The translations under genes and the position numbers were made by a program. Positions 1-6,951 of a DNA stretch of 9,869 nucleotides are shown here, piece after piece (the first letter of the stretch is position 1; each line of letters opens with the position of its first letter). The stretch is taken from contig CAYNNP010000245.1 in NCBI GenBank assembly GCA_964398215.1, positions 1-9,869 on the forward strand. Reading direction: 5' to 3'. This stretch comes from CAYNNP01 sp964398215. Lineage in GTDB: Bacteria > Planctomycetota > Planctomycetia > Pirellulales > Pirellulaceae. Under the pieces are notes generated by a model that worked only from the letters and a program-made list of their open reading frames with translations, was not told the origin of the DNA and did not search any database.

Positions 1-111
1 AAAAAACCACAGACTCTCCGGTCTCGATGTGCGTGGGGTGCGAACTGGATGGGTTCTACACCATGGTCAAAACGAAACACACACGGACGCAATCCACTGC
101 TCAACAAAAAG

Positions 112-161
112 GCCGAAGGCGCAGACGATCATTCAAGCCGGTACACGCGTGCGCCTTCGGC
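112..161. repeat. Inverted repeat, REP-like or minus-strand terminator-like
   Basis: Perfect 12-bp arms GCCGAAGGCGCA (112-123) and TGCGCCTTCGGC (150-161) enclose a 26-nt spacer. On the minus strand the second arm is followed after one base by TTTTT (complement of 106-110), as in an intrinsic terminator, but there is no minus-strand gene just upstream for it to serve and the loop is long. No T-run follows on the plus strand. A dispersed REP-type palindrome is the alternative and seems at least as likely. Confidence 0.6.
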
Positions 162-199
162 TACGGGTTAAACGAAGCAATGCGAGCGAGGGCTAGAAC

Positions 200-213
200 T
201 GGCTAAATAGCCA
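200..213. promoter_or_regulatory. Palindrome upstream of operon, possible operator
   Basis: TGGCTA (200-205) and TAGCCA (208-213) form perfect 6-bp arms around AA, about 95 bp before the first start codon. The position and symmetry suit a dimeric regulator site, but nothing ties it to a known regulator, and a tiny hairpin or chance are alternatives. Confidence 0.25.
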
Positions 214-294
214 ATATCGGTTCCGTTCCAGCAACGGCCTGTTGCGTGAGGGTAGGTGATCCTACAAACTTAGACGTAACTCTTTAGGATTCCT

Positions 295-298
295 GGAG
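295..298 (+). promoter_or_regulatory. Shine-Dalgarno site of the first operon gene
   Basis: GGAG at 295-298 sits seven bases before the ATG at 306 and supports that start codon for the cupredoxin lipoprotein. Confidence 0.6.
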
Positions 299-305
299 CA
301 ACCTT

Positions 306-1109
306 ATGCGGCACCCCGCGCTATTATTCATCGCAACGTTTTCATTGACGCTTACGTTCTACGGCTGCGGTCAAAAGCAGGACACTGGCCCGTCAACTGA
401 CCAGGTCAAAACTCCACCGAAAGATGACAAGGACGCACAGAAGGTCGATGACGACGCGAAGCCCACTACAAAAAAAGCAGAATCCAGCGATCCTGGATCG
501 GCCGACATTGCTGGCCGTATCACACTCGGCAGTCCAATTCCCGCGCCGCGCAAACTCTCAATCACGAAAGACGTCGAGACCTGCGGCGCGGCAGACACAA
601 TCCAAGACATCACCGGCAAAGACGGCGGCGTTGCTAATGTTGTCATCGAAGTCAAAGGCGTCAAAGGTGATTCTTTTCAATACACCGATCCAAAAGACGG
701 ATACGTGATGCGGCAAAAGGATTGCCAATTCAAACCCAACTTGCTTGTGGTCCCGTTCGGGAAAGAAATCAAGGTCTATAACGATGATCCTGTTGGCCAC
801 AATGTGAACACTGGCGACTGGAACCAAATGCAACCAGCTGGCCCCGACCCAATTGTGCGGCCTGTCGAAAACAAGGCTCCGACAAAGATTGGTTGCAATA
901 TTCACAGCTGGATGGAAGCCTGGATCTACCCGGTCCAAAATCCATACTTTGCCGTCACCGACGAACAGGGAAACTTCCAGATCAACGGCATTCCACCGGG
1001 CAAGTATCGCGTCAACATCTGGCACCCTTCACTCGGACGAAAAACGGAACGCATGACATTGAAAGCTGGTGAATCCGAGCAGCTTGACCATGAGTTCACG
1101 ATTAAATGA
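306..1109 (+). CDS. Cupredoxin lipoprotein with carboxypeptidase-regulatory-like domain
   Basis: A 267-residue exported protein. Residues 1-20 are a signal peptide ending in a lipobox-like FYGC with Cys21 as the likely lipidation site; residues 22-65 are a hydrophilic Lys/Asp-rich linker. The core (about 68-210) looks like a plastocyanin-type cupredoxin: His165 (GHNV), then Cys197, His200 and Met203 in GCNIHSWMEAW give the C-x2-H-x2-M spacing of a type 1 copper site. Cys93 and Cys140 may form a disulphide. Residues 212-267 (YFAVTDEQGNF, GIPPGKYRV) match the carboxypeptidase-regulatory-like beta fold often attached to such domains. It overlaps the next gene by four bases (ATGA), so translation is probably coupled. 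Inferred role: membrane-tethered periplasmic electron carrier for the downstream peroxidases or the molybdoenzyme. The fold is well supported; the partner is not shown by sequence. Confidence 0.85.
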   Translation: MRHPALLFIATFSLTLTFYGCGQKQDTGPSTDQVKTPPKDDKDAQKVDDDAKPTTKKAESSDPGSADIAGRITLGSPIPAPRKLSITKDVETCGAADTIQDITGKDGGVANVVIEVKGVKGDSFQYTDPKDGYVMRQKDCQFKPNLLVVPFGKEIKVYNDDPVGHNVNTGDWNQMQPAGPDPIVRPVENKAPTKIGCNIHSWMEAWIYPVQNPYFAVTDEQGNFQINGIPPGKYRVNIWHPSLGRKTERMTLKAGESEQLDHEFTIK

Positions 1110-2203
1110 TGGATCGAACTCAATCAATAGCGCTGGCCGTTTTCGCAATCGGCCTTTTAGTGTGCCCATCGACTCAGGCACAGGAGTTGGCCGCGTTAGG
1201 AAATCCAGATTCAACGCCGAATCCCAAAATGGTTGAACTTGGTAAGACGCTGTTTTTTGATGGGCGACTTTCGGGCGACGCGACAACAAGTTGTGCAACC
1301 TGTCACGATCCATCGAAAGCGTTCACCGATGGATTGCCGTTATCCAAGGGCTATCCTGGCACGAAGTACTTTCGCAATTCACCGACGCTAATCAACACTG
1401 CCAACCAAGCTTACTTTTATTGGGACGCAAGACTTTCGGGCGACGATTTGCCCGCGTTGATGCGAGACCACATTGCCGAAGCCCATTTCATGCAAGCCGA
1501 TGGCCGATTGGTAATCGAACGGTTGCGGCAGATTCCGGAGTACGAAAAGACGTTCAAGGCGGTTGCGGGTGGAGAACCGTCTTACGGAAAAATCCTCAAT
1601 GCACTGGCAGCCTTTGTCAGTTCGCTACGCAGCACAAACGCGCCGGTCGACCGTTTTTTGAGCGGTGACAAATCCGCACTCAACGAGTCCGCCAAACGCG
1701 GTTTGGAACTATTCAGAGGCAAGGCGAATTGCATTGCCTGTCACAATGGCGCGATGCTGACGGATGGAAAAATCCACGCGACAGGGGTCCCTGAGAACAA
1801 GCAAGTGTTTTCCGATCCGGAACGCCATATCACGTTTCGCAGATTCATGCGAACGATTGGTATCGGCGAGTGCGCGACGTTGCGAATGGACATTGGGCAT
1901 GGCTGTGTCACAAAAGACAAATCGGATGTCGCCAAATTCCGAACGCCAAGCTTGCGAGAAGTCGACCGCACCGCACCGTACATGCACAATGGCATGATGA
2001 ATACGTTGCAAGAAGTTGTTGCGTTCTATAACGCAGGTGGTGGCACAGCGGATAACAAATCCGACAAACTCAAACCGCTCGGCTTGGACGAAGCTGAACA
2101 ATCTGATTTGGTGGCGTTCCTAAAGTCGTTGTCGGGCGATCCAATCAAGATCGATCAAGTTGATTTACCAAAGTACGATGTTCGCGAACTTGGGAAGTTT
2201 TAA
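1106..2203 (+). CDS. idrP1: Di-haem cytochrome c peroxidase/MauG family, IdrP-like (secreted)
   Basis: A 365-residue periplasmic protein with a Sec signal peptide (hydrophobic 8-20, probable cleavage near 25 after TQAQ). It has two c-type haem sites, C63-A-T-C66-H67 and C209-I-A-C212-H213, in the spacing of the bacterial cytochrome c peroxidase/MauG family, with the inter-haem region NSPTLINTA and Trp106, and the late FRTPSLR and APYMHNG motifs (Met293 being a likely axial ligand). Family members reduce H2O2 with electrons from small cytochromes or cupredoxins. Cys256 and Cys267 lie in an insertion and may pair. The start overlaps the previous stop, and an alternative ATG lies one codon later. 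No methylamine-dehydrogenase genes are present, so MauG itself is unlikely. Next to an Aio/Idr-like molybdoenzyme it is best read as one of the paired IdrP peroxidases. Which paralog is P1 or P2 is assigned here only by order. Confidence 0.85.
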   Translation: MMDRTQSIALAVFAIGLLVCPSTQAQELAALGNPDSTPNPKMVELGKTLFFDGRLSGDATTSCATCHDPSKAFTDGLPLSKGYPGTKYFRNSPTLINTANQAYFYWDARLSGDDLPALMRDHIAEAHFMQADGRLVIERLRQIPEYEKTFKAVAGGEPSYGKILNALAAFVSSLRSTNAPVDRFLSGDKSALNESAKRGLELFRGKANCIACHNGAMLTDGKIHATGVPENKQVFSDPERHITFRRFMRTIGIGECATLRMDIGHGCVTKDKSDVAKFRTPSLREVDRTAPYMHNGMMNTLQEVVAFYNAGGGTADNKSDKLKPLGLDEAEQSDLVAFLKSLSGDPIKIDQVDLPKYDVRELGKF

Positions 2204-2205
2204 CG

Positions 2206-3480
2206 ATGATGCGAACGAATCGAGTCTCGCTCTGCATGCTTGCGTTGCTGCTGGCCACACTGGTCGGATGCAATGAAGCAGAGAAGCAACGCCAATTAGC
2301 AGCCAAGGCCGCACAGCAAGCGGCCGCAGCCAAAGCCGAAGCGCAGGCAGCAGCAGCTCAGGCCAAAGCCGATGCGCAAGCTGTAGCACAGCGGGCCGCT
2401 GATTTGCATGATGCTACGTCGACTGAATCGTCAGCGGCGAGTGACTTTCCAGCATTGGCCGCGTTGCCTGCCATTCCTGTCCCGGCCGACAATCCGATCA
2501 CGGACGCCAAAGTTGCACTTGGCAAACTTTTATTCTTTGACGACCGGCTCTCTGGTGATGTTGGCACGAGCTGCGCGTCTTGTCACGATCCGCGGCTTGG
2601 ATGGGGTGATGGCAACGCTCTTTCACGCGGCTATGCAGGGACACAGCATTGGCGGAATTCTCAAACCACCATCAACACCGCTTATTTGAACAAACTATTT
2701 TGGGCCGGCGAATCACCAAGCTTGGAAGCCCAGGCTCACAGCGCGATTTCAGGAAACCTAGCGGGCAACGGCGATTCGGTGATGATCGAAGAACGTCTGG
2801 CTCAGATTCCTGAGTACGTGACGATGTTCAACGAAGCGTTCGGAGGTGACCGACCACTTTATGATCACGTGCTGAAAGCGATCGCATCGTTCGAGCGAGT
2901 TGCGTTGACATCCAGCGATAGCCCGCTGGATCAATACTTGGCGGGCGACAAGTCCGCGTTGGGCGAAGAAGCACTTCGTGGAAAGGTTTTGTTTGAAGGC
3001 AAAGCGGGTTGCATCCAATGTCACAACGGCGCCTTGCTGACGGACGAAAAGTATCACGACTTGGGATTGCCCGAGAATCCTTTGTTCACAAAAGATCCGC
3101 TTCGCCAAGTCGCCCTGCGGTACCAACACTACATTCGCGGCGTGCCCGAAGAGATTTATCGCACTGCGAATACGGACTTGGGTTTGTACTACACCACAAA
3201 ACGGATTTCCGATCAGGGCAAGTTCCGCACGCCGCCGCTACGATACATTTCCTACACCGCGCCGTACATGCACAACGGAGTACTCGAAACACTGGAAGAT
3301 GTGATTGAGTTTTACGATCAAGGTGGCGGGGACAGCAAAGCCAAAAGCCCGCTGCTGAAACCGCTGAATCTGACCGAAGACGAGAAATGGGACTTGCTGG
3401 AATTCTTGGAGTCGATGAGTGGCGATGAGATTCGGATGTTGCCGCCAGAATTGCCCAAGTACGCCGAAACAGCAAGTTGA
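2206..3480 (+). CDS. idrP2: Di-haem cytochrome c peroxidase/MauG family, IdrP-like (lipoprotein)
   Basis: A 424-residue paralog of the preceding gene, starting two bases after its stop. A lipoprotein signal ends in LVGC (Cys22). Residues 25-67 are a striking Ala/Lys/Gln-rich stretch, probably a helical or coiled-coil stalk. The catalytic part begins near 85: haem motif C123-A-S-C126-H127, Trp166, haem motif C269-I-Q-C272-H273, then GKFRTPPLR and APYMHNG (Met355). Many blocks match the upstream paralog (LFFD.RLSGD, GDKSAL, C-I-x-C-H-N-G-A-x-L-T-D), so the pair arose by duplication. Probable role: membrane-tethered peroxidase or electron-transfer partner of the IdrBA-like enzyme. The substrate is unproven. 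Two such peroxidases beside A and B subunits is the feature that distinguishes idr from aio loci. Confidence 0.85.
   Translation: MMRTNRVSLCMLALLLATLVGCNEAEKQRQLAAKAAQQAAAAKAEAQAAAAQAKADAQAVAQRAADLHDATSTESSAASDFPALAALPAIPVPADNPITDAKVALGKLLFFDDRLSGDVGTSCASCHDPRLGWGDGNALSRGYAGTQHWRNSQTTINTAYLNKLFWAGESPSLEAQAHSAISGNLAGNGDSVMIEERLAQIPEYVTMFNEAFGGDRPLYDHVLKAIASFERVALTSSDSPLDQYLAGDKSALGEEALRGKVLFEGKAGCIQCHNGALLTDEKYHDLGLPENPLFTKDPLRQVALRYQHYIRGVPEEIYRTANTDLGLYYTTKRISDQGKFRTPPLRYISYTAPYMHNGVLETLEDVIEFYDQGGGDSKAKSPLLKPLNLTEDEKWDLLEFLESMSGDEIRMLPPELPKYAETAS
2278..2406 (+). repeat. Low-complexity Ala-rich stalk-coding segment
   Basis: Inside the second peroxidase gene, about 43 codons encode almost only Ala, Lys, Gln, Glu and Arg, in loose units such as AAKAAQQ, AAAKAEAQ and AAQAKADAQ. 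It reads as a helical spacer between the lipid anchor and the haem domain. The segment is absent from the upstream paralog. Confidence 0.7.
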
Positions 3481-3670
3481 ACTTTCGTGCAAGCACGTCC
3501 GGTGATGGGCAACAGCATCTGCCCAACCAACATCGGCCTTGTCAGCGCGGCACCAACCCAATCCAAGTAAGTGCGGAACGTAATGCTCATGTAACTTTTG
3601 CACGGATGACGTGCCGCAGTTGGCGCCGCTTGGATCATTAGATTTGAAAACGAAACAAAAAAGACCTCTC
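3481..3670. other. 190-bp internal gap with hairpins, possible secondary promoter
   Basis: This is the only sizeable gap inside the five-gene block. It contains three small inverted repeats: CGTGC-AA-GCACG (3486-3497), TGGGCA with TGCCCA (3506-3511 and 3520-3525), and GCACG with CGTGC (3600-3604 and 3610-3614). None is followed by a T-run, so I see no intrinsic terminator. A GTG at 3611 could extend the Rieske gene by 20 codons, but the extra residues would precede the Tat motif and look non-coding. The gap could hold a separate promoter for the B-A pair, but I cannot point to a firm one. Confidence 0.45.
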
Positions 3671-4240
3671 ATGCAAAAGCCTGACTGCCAGTCCGAATGC
3701 CATGTGCGACGGACATTCATGAAAGCAACGGCGACTGGCGTGGCAACGATGTTGCTAACCGACGTGTTCCCAGGCCGAACCAACGCACAAGATGCCGGCG
3801 CTAAGGTGCAGGTCATCACGTATCCTCGCGTCGCTATCGCCAAGGTTTCAGATCTTACCGCTGACAAGCCTTTGGAATTCAACTATCCATCATCCGACGC
3901 CGCAAATTCAAATTGCCTTTTGTTCAAACTCGGCAAACCTGCCGGCGGAGGCGTTGGCGATGACGCGGACATCGTGGCCTTTAGTGCGCGATGCACTCAC
4001 ATGGGTGGCGATATGTCGGGCGGATTCGTTCAAGAGCACTCGGTGTTGGGTTGCGGAGAGCATCTTTCGACATTCGATTTGACGAGGCATGGAATTTTGG
4101 TAGCGGGACACGCAACCGACCGGCTTCCACAAATCATCCTTGAGATCGCGGAAGACCAAATCTTTGCAACCGGAGTCGTTGGTCTGTTCTACGGTTACAG
4201 TGTCAACCCCGCAGCGATCAACGTTCAGGAGTCCAAGTAA
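3671..4240 (+). CDS. idrB: Rieske [2Fe-2S] subunit, IdrB/AioB-like, Tat-exported
   Basis: A 189-residue small subunit from the ATG at 3671. That start puts the twin-arginine motif VRRTFMK at residues 12-18, followed by a hydrophobic stretch and a probable cleavage site near 39 (TNAQ). Rieske cluster ligands are C108-T-H110 and C128-G-E-H131. The flanking SARCTHMGG, STFDL and the C-terminal VVGLFYGY resemble AioB, the arsenite oxidase small subunit (VGLIYGR in that family, from memory). The two extra cysteines that form the Rieske disulphide in many members are Gly113 and Glu130 here. The stop overlaps the start of the large subunit gene by one base (TAATG). Role: electron transfer to or from the molybdenum subunit, and carrier of the export signal for the pair. 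AioB is the alternative name; two adjacent di-haem peroxidases favour IdrB. A GTG at 3611 is a less likely start. Confidence 0.82.
   Translation: MQKPDCQSECHVRRTFMKATATGVATMLLTDVFPGRTNAQDAGAKVQVITYPRVAIAKVSDLTADKPLEFNYPSSDAANSNCLLFKLGKPAGGGVGDDADIVAFSARCTHMGGDMSGGFVQEHSVLGCGEHLSTFDLTRHGILVAGHATDRLPQIILEIAEDQIFATGVVGLFYGYSVNPAAINVQESK
4227..4231 (+). promoter_or_regulatory. Shine-Dalgarno site of the molybdopterin subunit gene
   Basis: AGGAG at 4227-4231 lies inside the end of the Rieske gene, eight bases before the ATG at 4240. It supports the one-base-overlapping start. Confidence 0.7.
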
Positions 4241-6951
4241 TGGCAGACGATAAAGACAAACCGGTCAGCGTACCGTTGCCGCCAGCGGATGCCACCGTTC
4301 ATACCACTGCGTGCGACTACTGTATCGTCGGATGTGGATACAAAGTCTATACCTGGCCGCATGGTACAAGCGGCGGTGCAGCGGCAAAGGACAATGCGCT
4401 GGGCGTGGACTTTCCGGTGCAGGAATTGACCGGGCAGTGGATCAGTTCCAACGCTCACAGCGACTGCATCGTCAATGGCCGCAAGCACCATGTTGCTATC
4501 GTTGCTGATGCCGATCTGTCGGTTGTCAACAAAGGCGGGAACCACAGCGTGCGAGGCGGTTGTCTCGCCAAAAAAGTTTACTCGCCGGATGGTCCCACGG
4601 CCGATCGTCTGAAATCGCCAATGATGCGAATCGGTGGCAAACTGCAACCGGTGTCCTGGGATCTTGCTATCGGTGTGATGGCCGAAGTCAGCCAATACAT
4701 CTTGGAAAAATTTGGTGCGACCGCGTGGGGGATGAAAACGTTTTCGTATCAGTACTTTGAAAACACGTACGCAATTTCCAAACTTGCGTTCGAATCGATC
4801 AAGACCCCGGCCTACGCACCACATGACAAGCCTGGCCCCGGAAACGACACCGCCGGCATCGACGACACGGGATTCAATCCGTTCAGTGCATCGTACGATG
4901 ATTGGGGCAGCGCGGATGTGATCTTCATTTCGGGCAGCGACCCGTACGAATCCAAAACAATCGTCTTTACCGATTGGATGATGAAGGGTGACAAAAAGAT
5001 CATCATGGTCATGCCACGCAAAACAACTGGCGCGGCTTGGGCTGAAAAGAACGGCGGATTGTTCTTGCCGATCATCCCAGGAACCGACACGATTTTGCAC
5101 CTAGCGCTGGCCAGATTGATTTTAGAAAACGGCTGGGAAGACAGCGACTTTATCCAATCCCACGTCGCATCGCGTTGGGAAATCGACTCCGGATTTGGCC
5201 GAGGAACGCGCAACACGCCTTGGCAATGGCGAACGACATGGGGCAAGTTCGGTGCTTCGTTCCAGCAGTACAAAGAATGGGTGCTTTCGCAGGACATTGC
5301 CAAACTGGAAAAAGCGGCAGAGATCACGGGCATCGACGCCAAGCTTATCGAGCAAGCAGCCGAGATGATCGCCAAGCCGGTTGATGGCAAACGCCCAAAG
5401 ACTTCGTTCGCGCTTGAAAAGGGCAACTACTGGAGCAACAACTATCTGAACACGGCTTCGTACGGTTCGCTTGCGGCAGTCTGCGGCGCTGGCAATCGAC
5501 CTGGGCAAGTCGTATCGCGGCTGGGTGGCCATCAGCGTGGCTGGATAGGGGCGGCCAGCTACCCGCGGATCTATTCACCAGAGAAAGGCCCCGGACGGCG
5601 CAAAAAAGAGATTGATTTGGATCGATGGGTCGAAGCCGGCAAGCTGCGATTCGCTTGGGTGATCGGTACGACTTGGTGCCAGGCCATGGCGGCGAGTCAA
5701 GAATTGATGCGTTCGTTCGAGAAGATGACGTTGGGCAGTCCACACAAGATTCAGAAAGCTGATCTTGATCATGCCGTCGCGACTTTAAAGAAACGCGTCG
5801 ATGATGGTGGCATGTTTGTTGTTCACCAAGACATCTACATGCGTGAACCAATGGGTGGCCAATACGCCGACATCGTTTTGCCCGCAGCGACTTGGGGCGA
5901 AGAAGACTTTACGCGATGCAACGGCGAACGACGCTTACGGCTATACAGCAAGTTCTGCGACCCGCCAGGAGACGCCAAGCCGGACTGGTGGATCATCGCC
6001 CAGTTCGCAAAGAAAATGGGGTTCAAAGACTACGACTGGAAAGACAGCAACGATGTCTTCGAGCAAGCTGCACGGTTCGGCCGTAAAGGAGTTTTGAATT
6101 ATCACCCGCTGGTATACTACGCCAAAAAAATGGGCAAACGTGGCCACGATTTGCTACAAGAGCTTGGCACGCACGGCATCCAGACTCCCATTCGTTATCG
6201 CGAAAAACTAACCGAACCAGACGACTACAAAGACTACGTTGGCTACTTTGATGACCCCAATACTGTCGGGGCAATTGTCGGTACCAAACGTTTGCACGAT
6301 CCTGAAATGGATTACGGTGTGCCAGAAGGGCCGACCATGCACATGAAATGGATGTCGGCGTTTGGATCGCACAGTGGCAAGGCGATATTGCACAAAACTC
6401 CCTGGGATTTGTTCGGTGATTTCTACGACCGGATCAAACCCGGCGACGATGAGCTATGGGTAACCTGTGGTCGGATCAACGAAATCTGGCAAACCATGTT
6501 TGATGATTCCAGACGCGAATACATCCGCGAGCGCTGGCCTGAGCAGTGCATCGAGATTCATCCCGATGACGCTTCTAAGTACGAAATAGAATCCGGCGAC
6601 GAAGTGCTGATCACAAATGACGACGTGCTGATTCAGAAAAGCGGATTCATTGCTGTTCATGGCGACGAAGCAACGTTTTCCAAACTGGACGCGAATGGCC
6701 ACATTCGCATTGGTCGCGGTGAAATGAAGGCGGTAGCGATTGTTACCGATGCCGTACGTCCAGGTGTCATTTGGACCAACGCGTTGGTACCAGGATCGCC
6801 AGCCAACAGCTTGGTTCACCGCGTGCCAGATCCGATCACCAACCGCTATCGCTTCAAACTTGGCAAGGGCAAGATCAAGAAGGTCGGCGAATCACCCTAC
6901 AAGAAAGACTTCCAGCAATTAACATTCGCGCCAAGAACCGTGGTTGTTTGA
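4240..6951 (+). CDS. idrA: Molybdopterin oxidoreductase, iodate reductase IdrA-like (Aio family)
   Basis: A 903-residue catalytic subunit of the DMSO-reductase superfamily, arsenite-oxidase branch. The N-terminal C25-D-Y-C28-I-V-G-C32-GY is the Aio-type iron-sulphur motif. The usual fourth-ligand position falls in NHSVRGG (Ser103), as in the [3Fe-4S] cluster of AioA. Later landmarks are ADVIFISGSDPYES (225-238), VSRLGGHQ (425-432; Arg427 and His431 match the Arg/His pair of the arsenite pocket), ADIVLPAATWGE (543-554) and RLYSKFCDPPGDAKPDWW (567-584). The C-terminal MGD-binding domain occupies roughly 735-870. There is no signal peptide, so export with the Tat-bearing partner is expected. The 190-222 region that holds the other arsenite ligands in AioA is rewritten (HDKPGPGND, GFNPFSASYDD). 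It is longer than typical AioA (about 825). Together with two di-haem peroxidases this favours iodate reductase, or another oxyanion reductase, over arsenite oxidase. The substrate remains inferred. Confidence 0.82.
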   Translation: MADDKDKPVSVPLPPADATVHTTACDYCIVGCGYKVYTWPHGTSGGAAAKDNALGVDFPVQELTGQWISSNAHSDCIVNGRKHHVAIVADADLSVVNKGGNHSVRGGCLAKKVYSPDGPTADRLKSPMMRIGGKLQPVSWDLAIGVMAEVSQYILEKFGATAWGMKTFSYQYFENTYAISKLAFESIKTPAYAPHDKPGPGNDTAGIDDTGFNPFSASYDDWGSADVIFISGSDPYESKTIVFTDWMMKGDKKIIMVMPRKTTGAAWAEKNGGLFLPIIPGTDTILHLALARLILENGWEDSDFIQSHVASRWEIDSGFGRGTRNTPWQWRTTWGKFGASFQQYKEWVLSQDIAKLEKAAEITGIDAKLIEQAAEMIAKPVDGKRPKTSFALEKGNYWSNNYLNTASYGSLAAVCGAGNRPGQVVSRLGGHQRGWIGAASYPRIYSPEKGPGRRKKEIDLDRWVEAGKLRFAWVIGTTWCQAMAASQELMRSFEKMTLGSPHKIQKADLDHAVATLKKRVDDGGMFVVHQDIYMREPMGGQYADIVLPAATWGEEDFTRCNGERRLRLYSKFCDPPGDAKPDWWIIAQFAKKMGFKDYDWKDSNDVFEQAARFGRKGVLNYHPLVYYAKKMGKRGHDLLQELGTHGIQTPIRYREKLTEPDDYKDYVGYFDDPNTVGAIVGTKRLHDPEMDYGVPEGPTMHMKWMSAFGSHSGKAILHKTPWDLFGDFYDRIKPGDDELWVTCGRINEIWQTMFDDSRREYIRERWPEQCIEIHPDDASKYEIESGDEVLITNDDVLIQKSGFIAVHGDEATFSKLDANGHIRIGRGEMKAVAIVTDAVRPGVIWTNALVPGSPANSLVHRVPDPITNRYRFKLGKGKIKKVGESPYKKDFQQLTFAPRTVVV

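Larger units (their letters stand above)
1..305. other. Non-coding upstream region of the idr-like operon
   Basis: I see no convincing gene here. All three forward frames happen to be open from the left edge to roughly 165-215, but the peptides are Arg/Thr-rich, resemble no family I know, and run straight through a large inverted repeat, so I treat them as spurious. The region holds a 12-bp-arm inverted repeat (112-161), a palindrome (200-213) and a small hairpin GTAGG/CCTAC (252-265). The promoter of the operon should lie between about 165 and 290, but no clear -35/-10 pair stands out. Confidence 0.6.

Noticed and set aside
1..215. Partial gene entering from the left edge
   Set aside because: All three forward frames are open, none looks protein-like, and each crosses the inverted repeat at 112-161.
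1106..3480. MauG of methylamine utilisation
   Set aside because: No methylamine dehydrogenase subunits or other mau genes are nearby; the similarity is at family level only.
3611..3670. GTG start at 3611 for the Rieske gene
   Set aside because: It would place about 30 residues before the Tat motif and lies in a hairpin; the ATG at 3671 gives a normal Tat signal.
3238..3882. 214-residue minus-strand open frame over the 3481-3670 gap
   Set aside because: It spans the ends of two real plus-strand genes antisense, and its translation is Cys/His/Arg-rich with no domain.
4225..5426. Long minus-strand open frames opposite idrA
   Set aside because: They lie antisense to a strongly conserved coding region and their translations resemble no family; they are codon-bias shadows.
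3671..6951. Arsenite oxidase AioBA as the primary call
   Set aside because: The family match is real, but two adjacent di-haem peroxidases, the altered 190-222 pocket segment and the longer A subunit fit the iodate reductase set better. Kept as the alternative.
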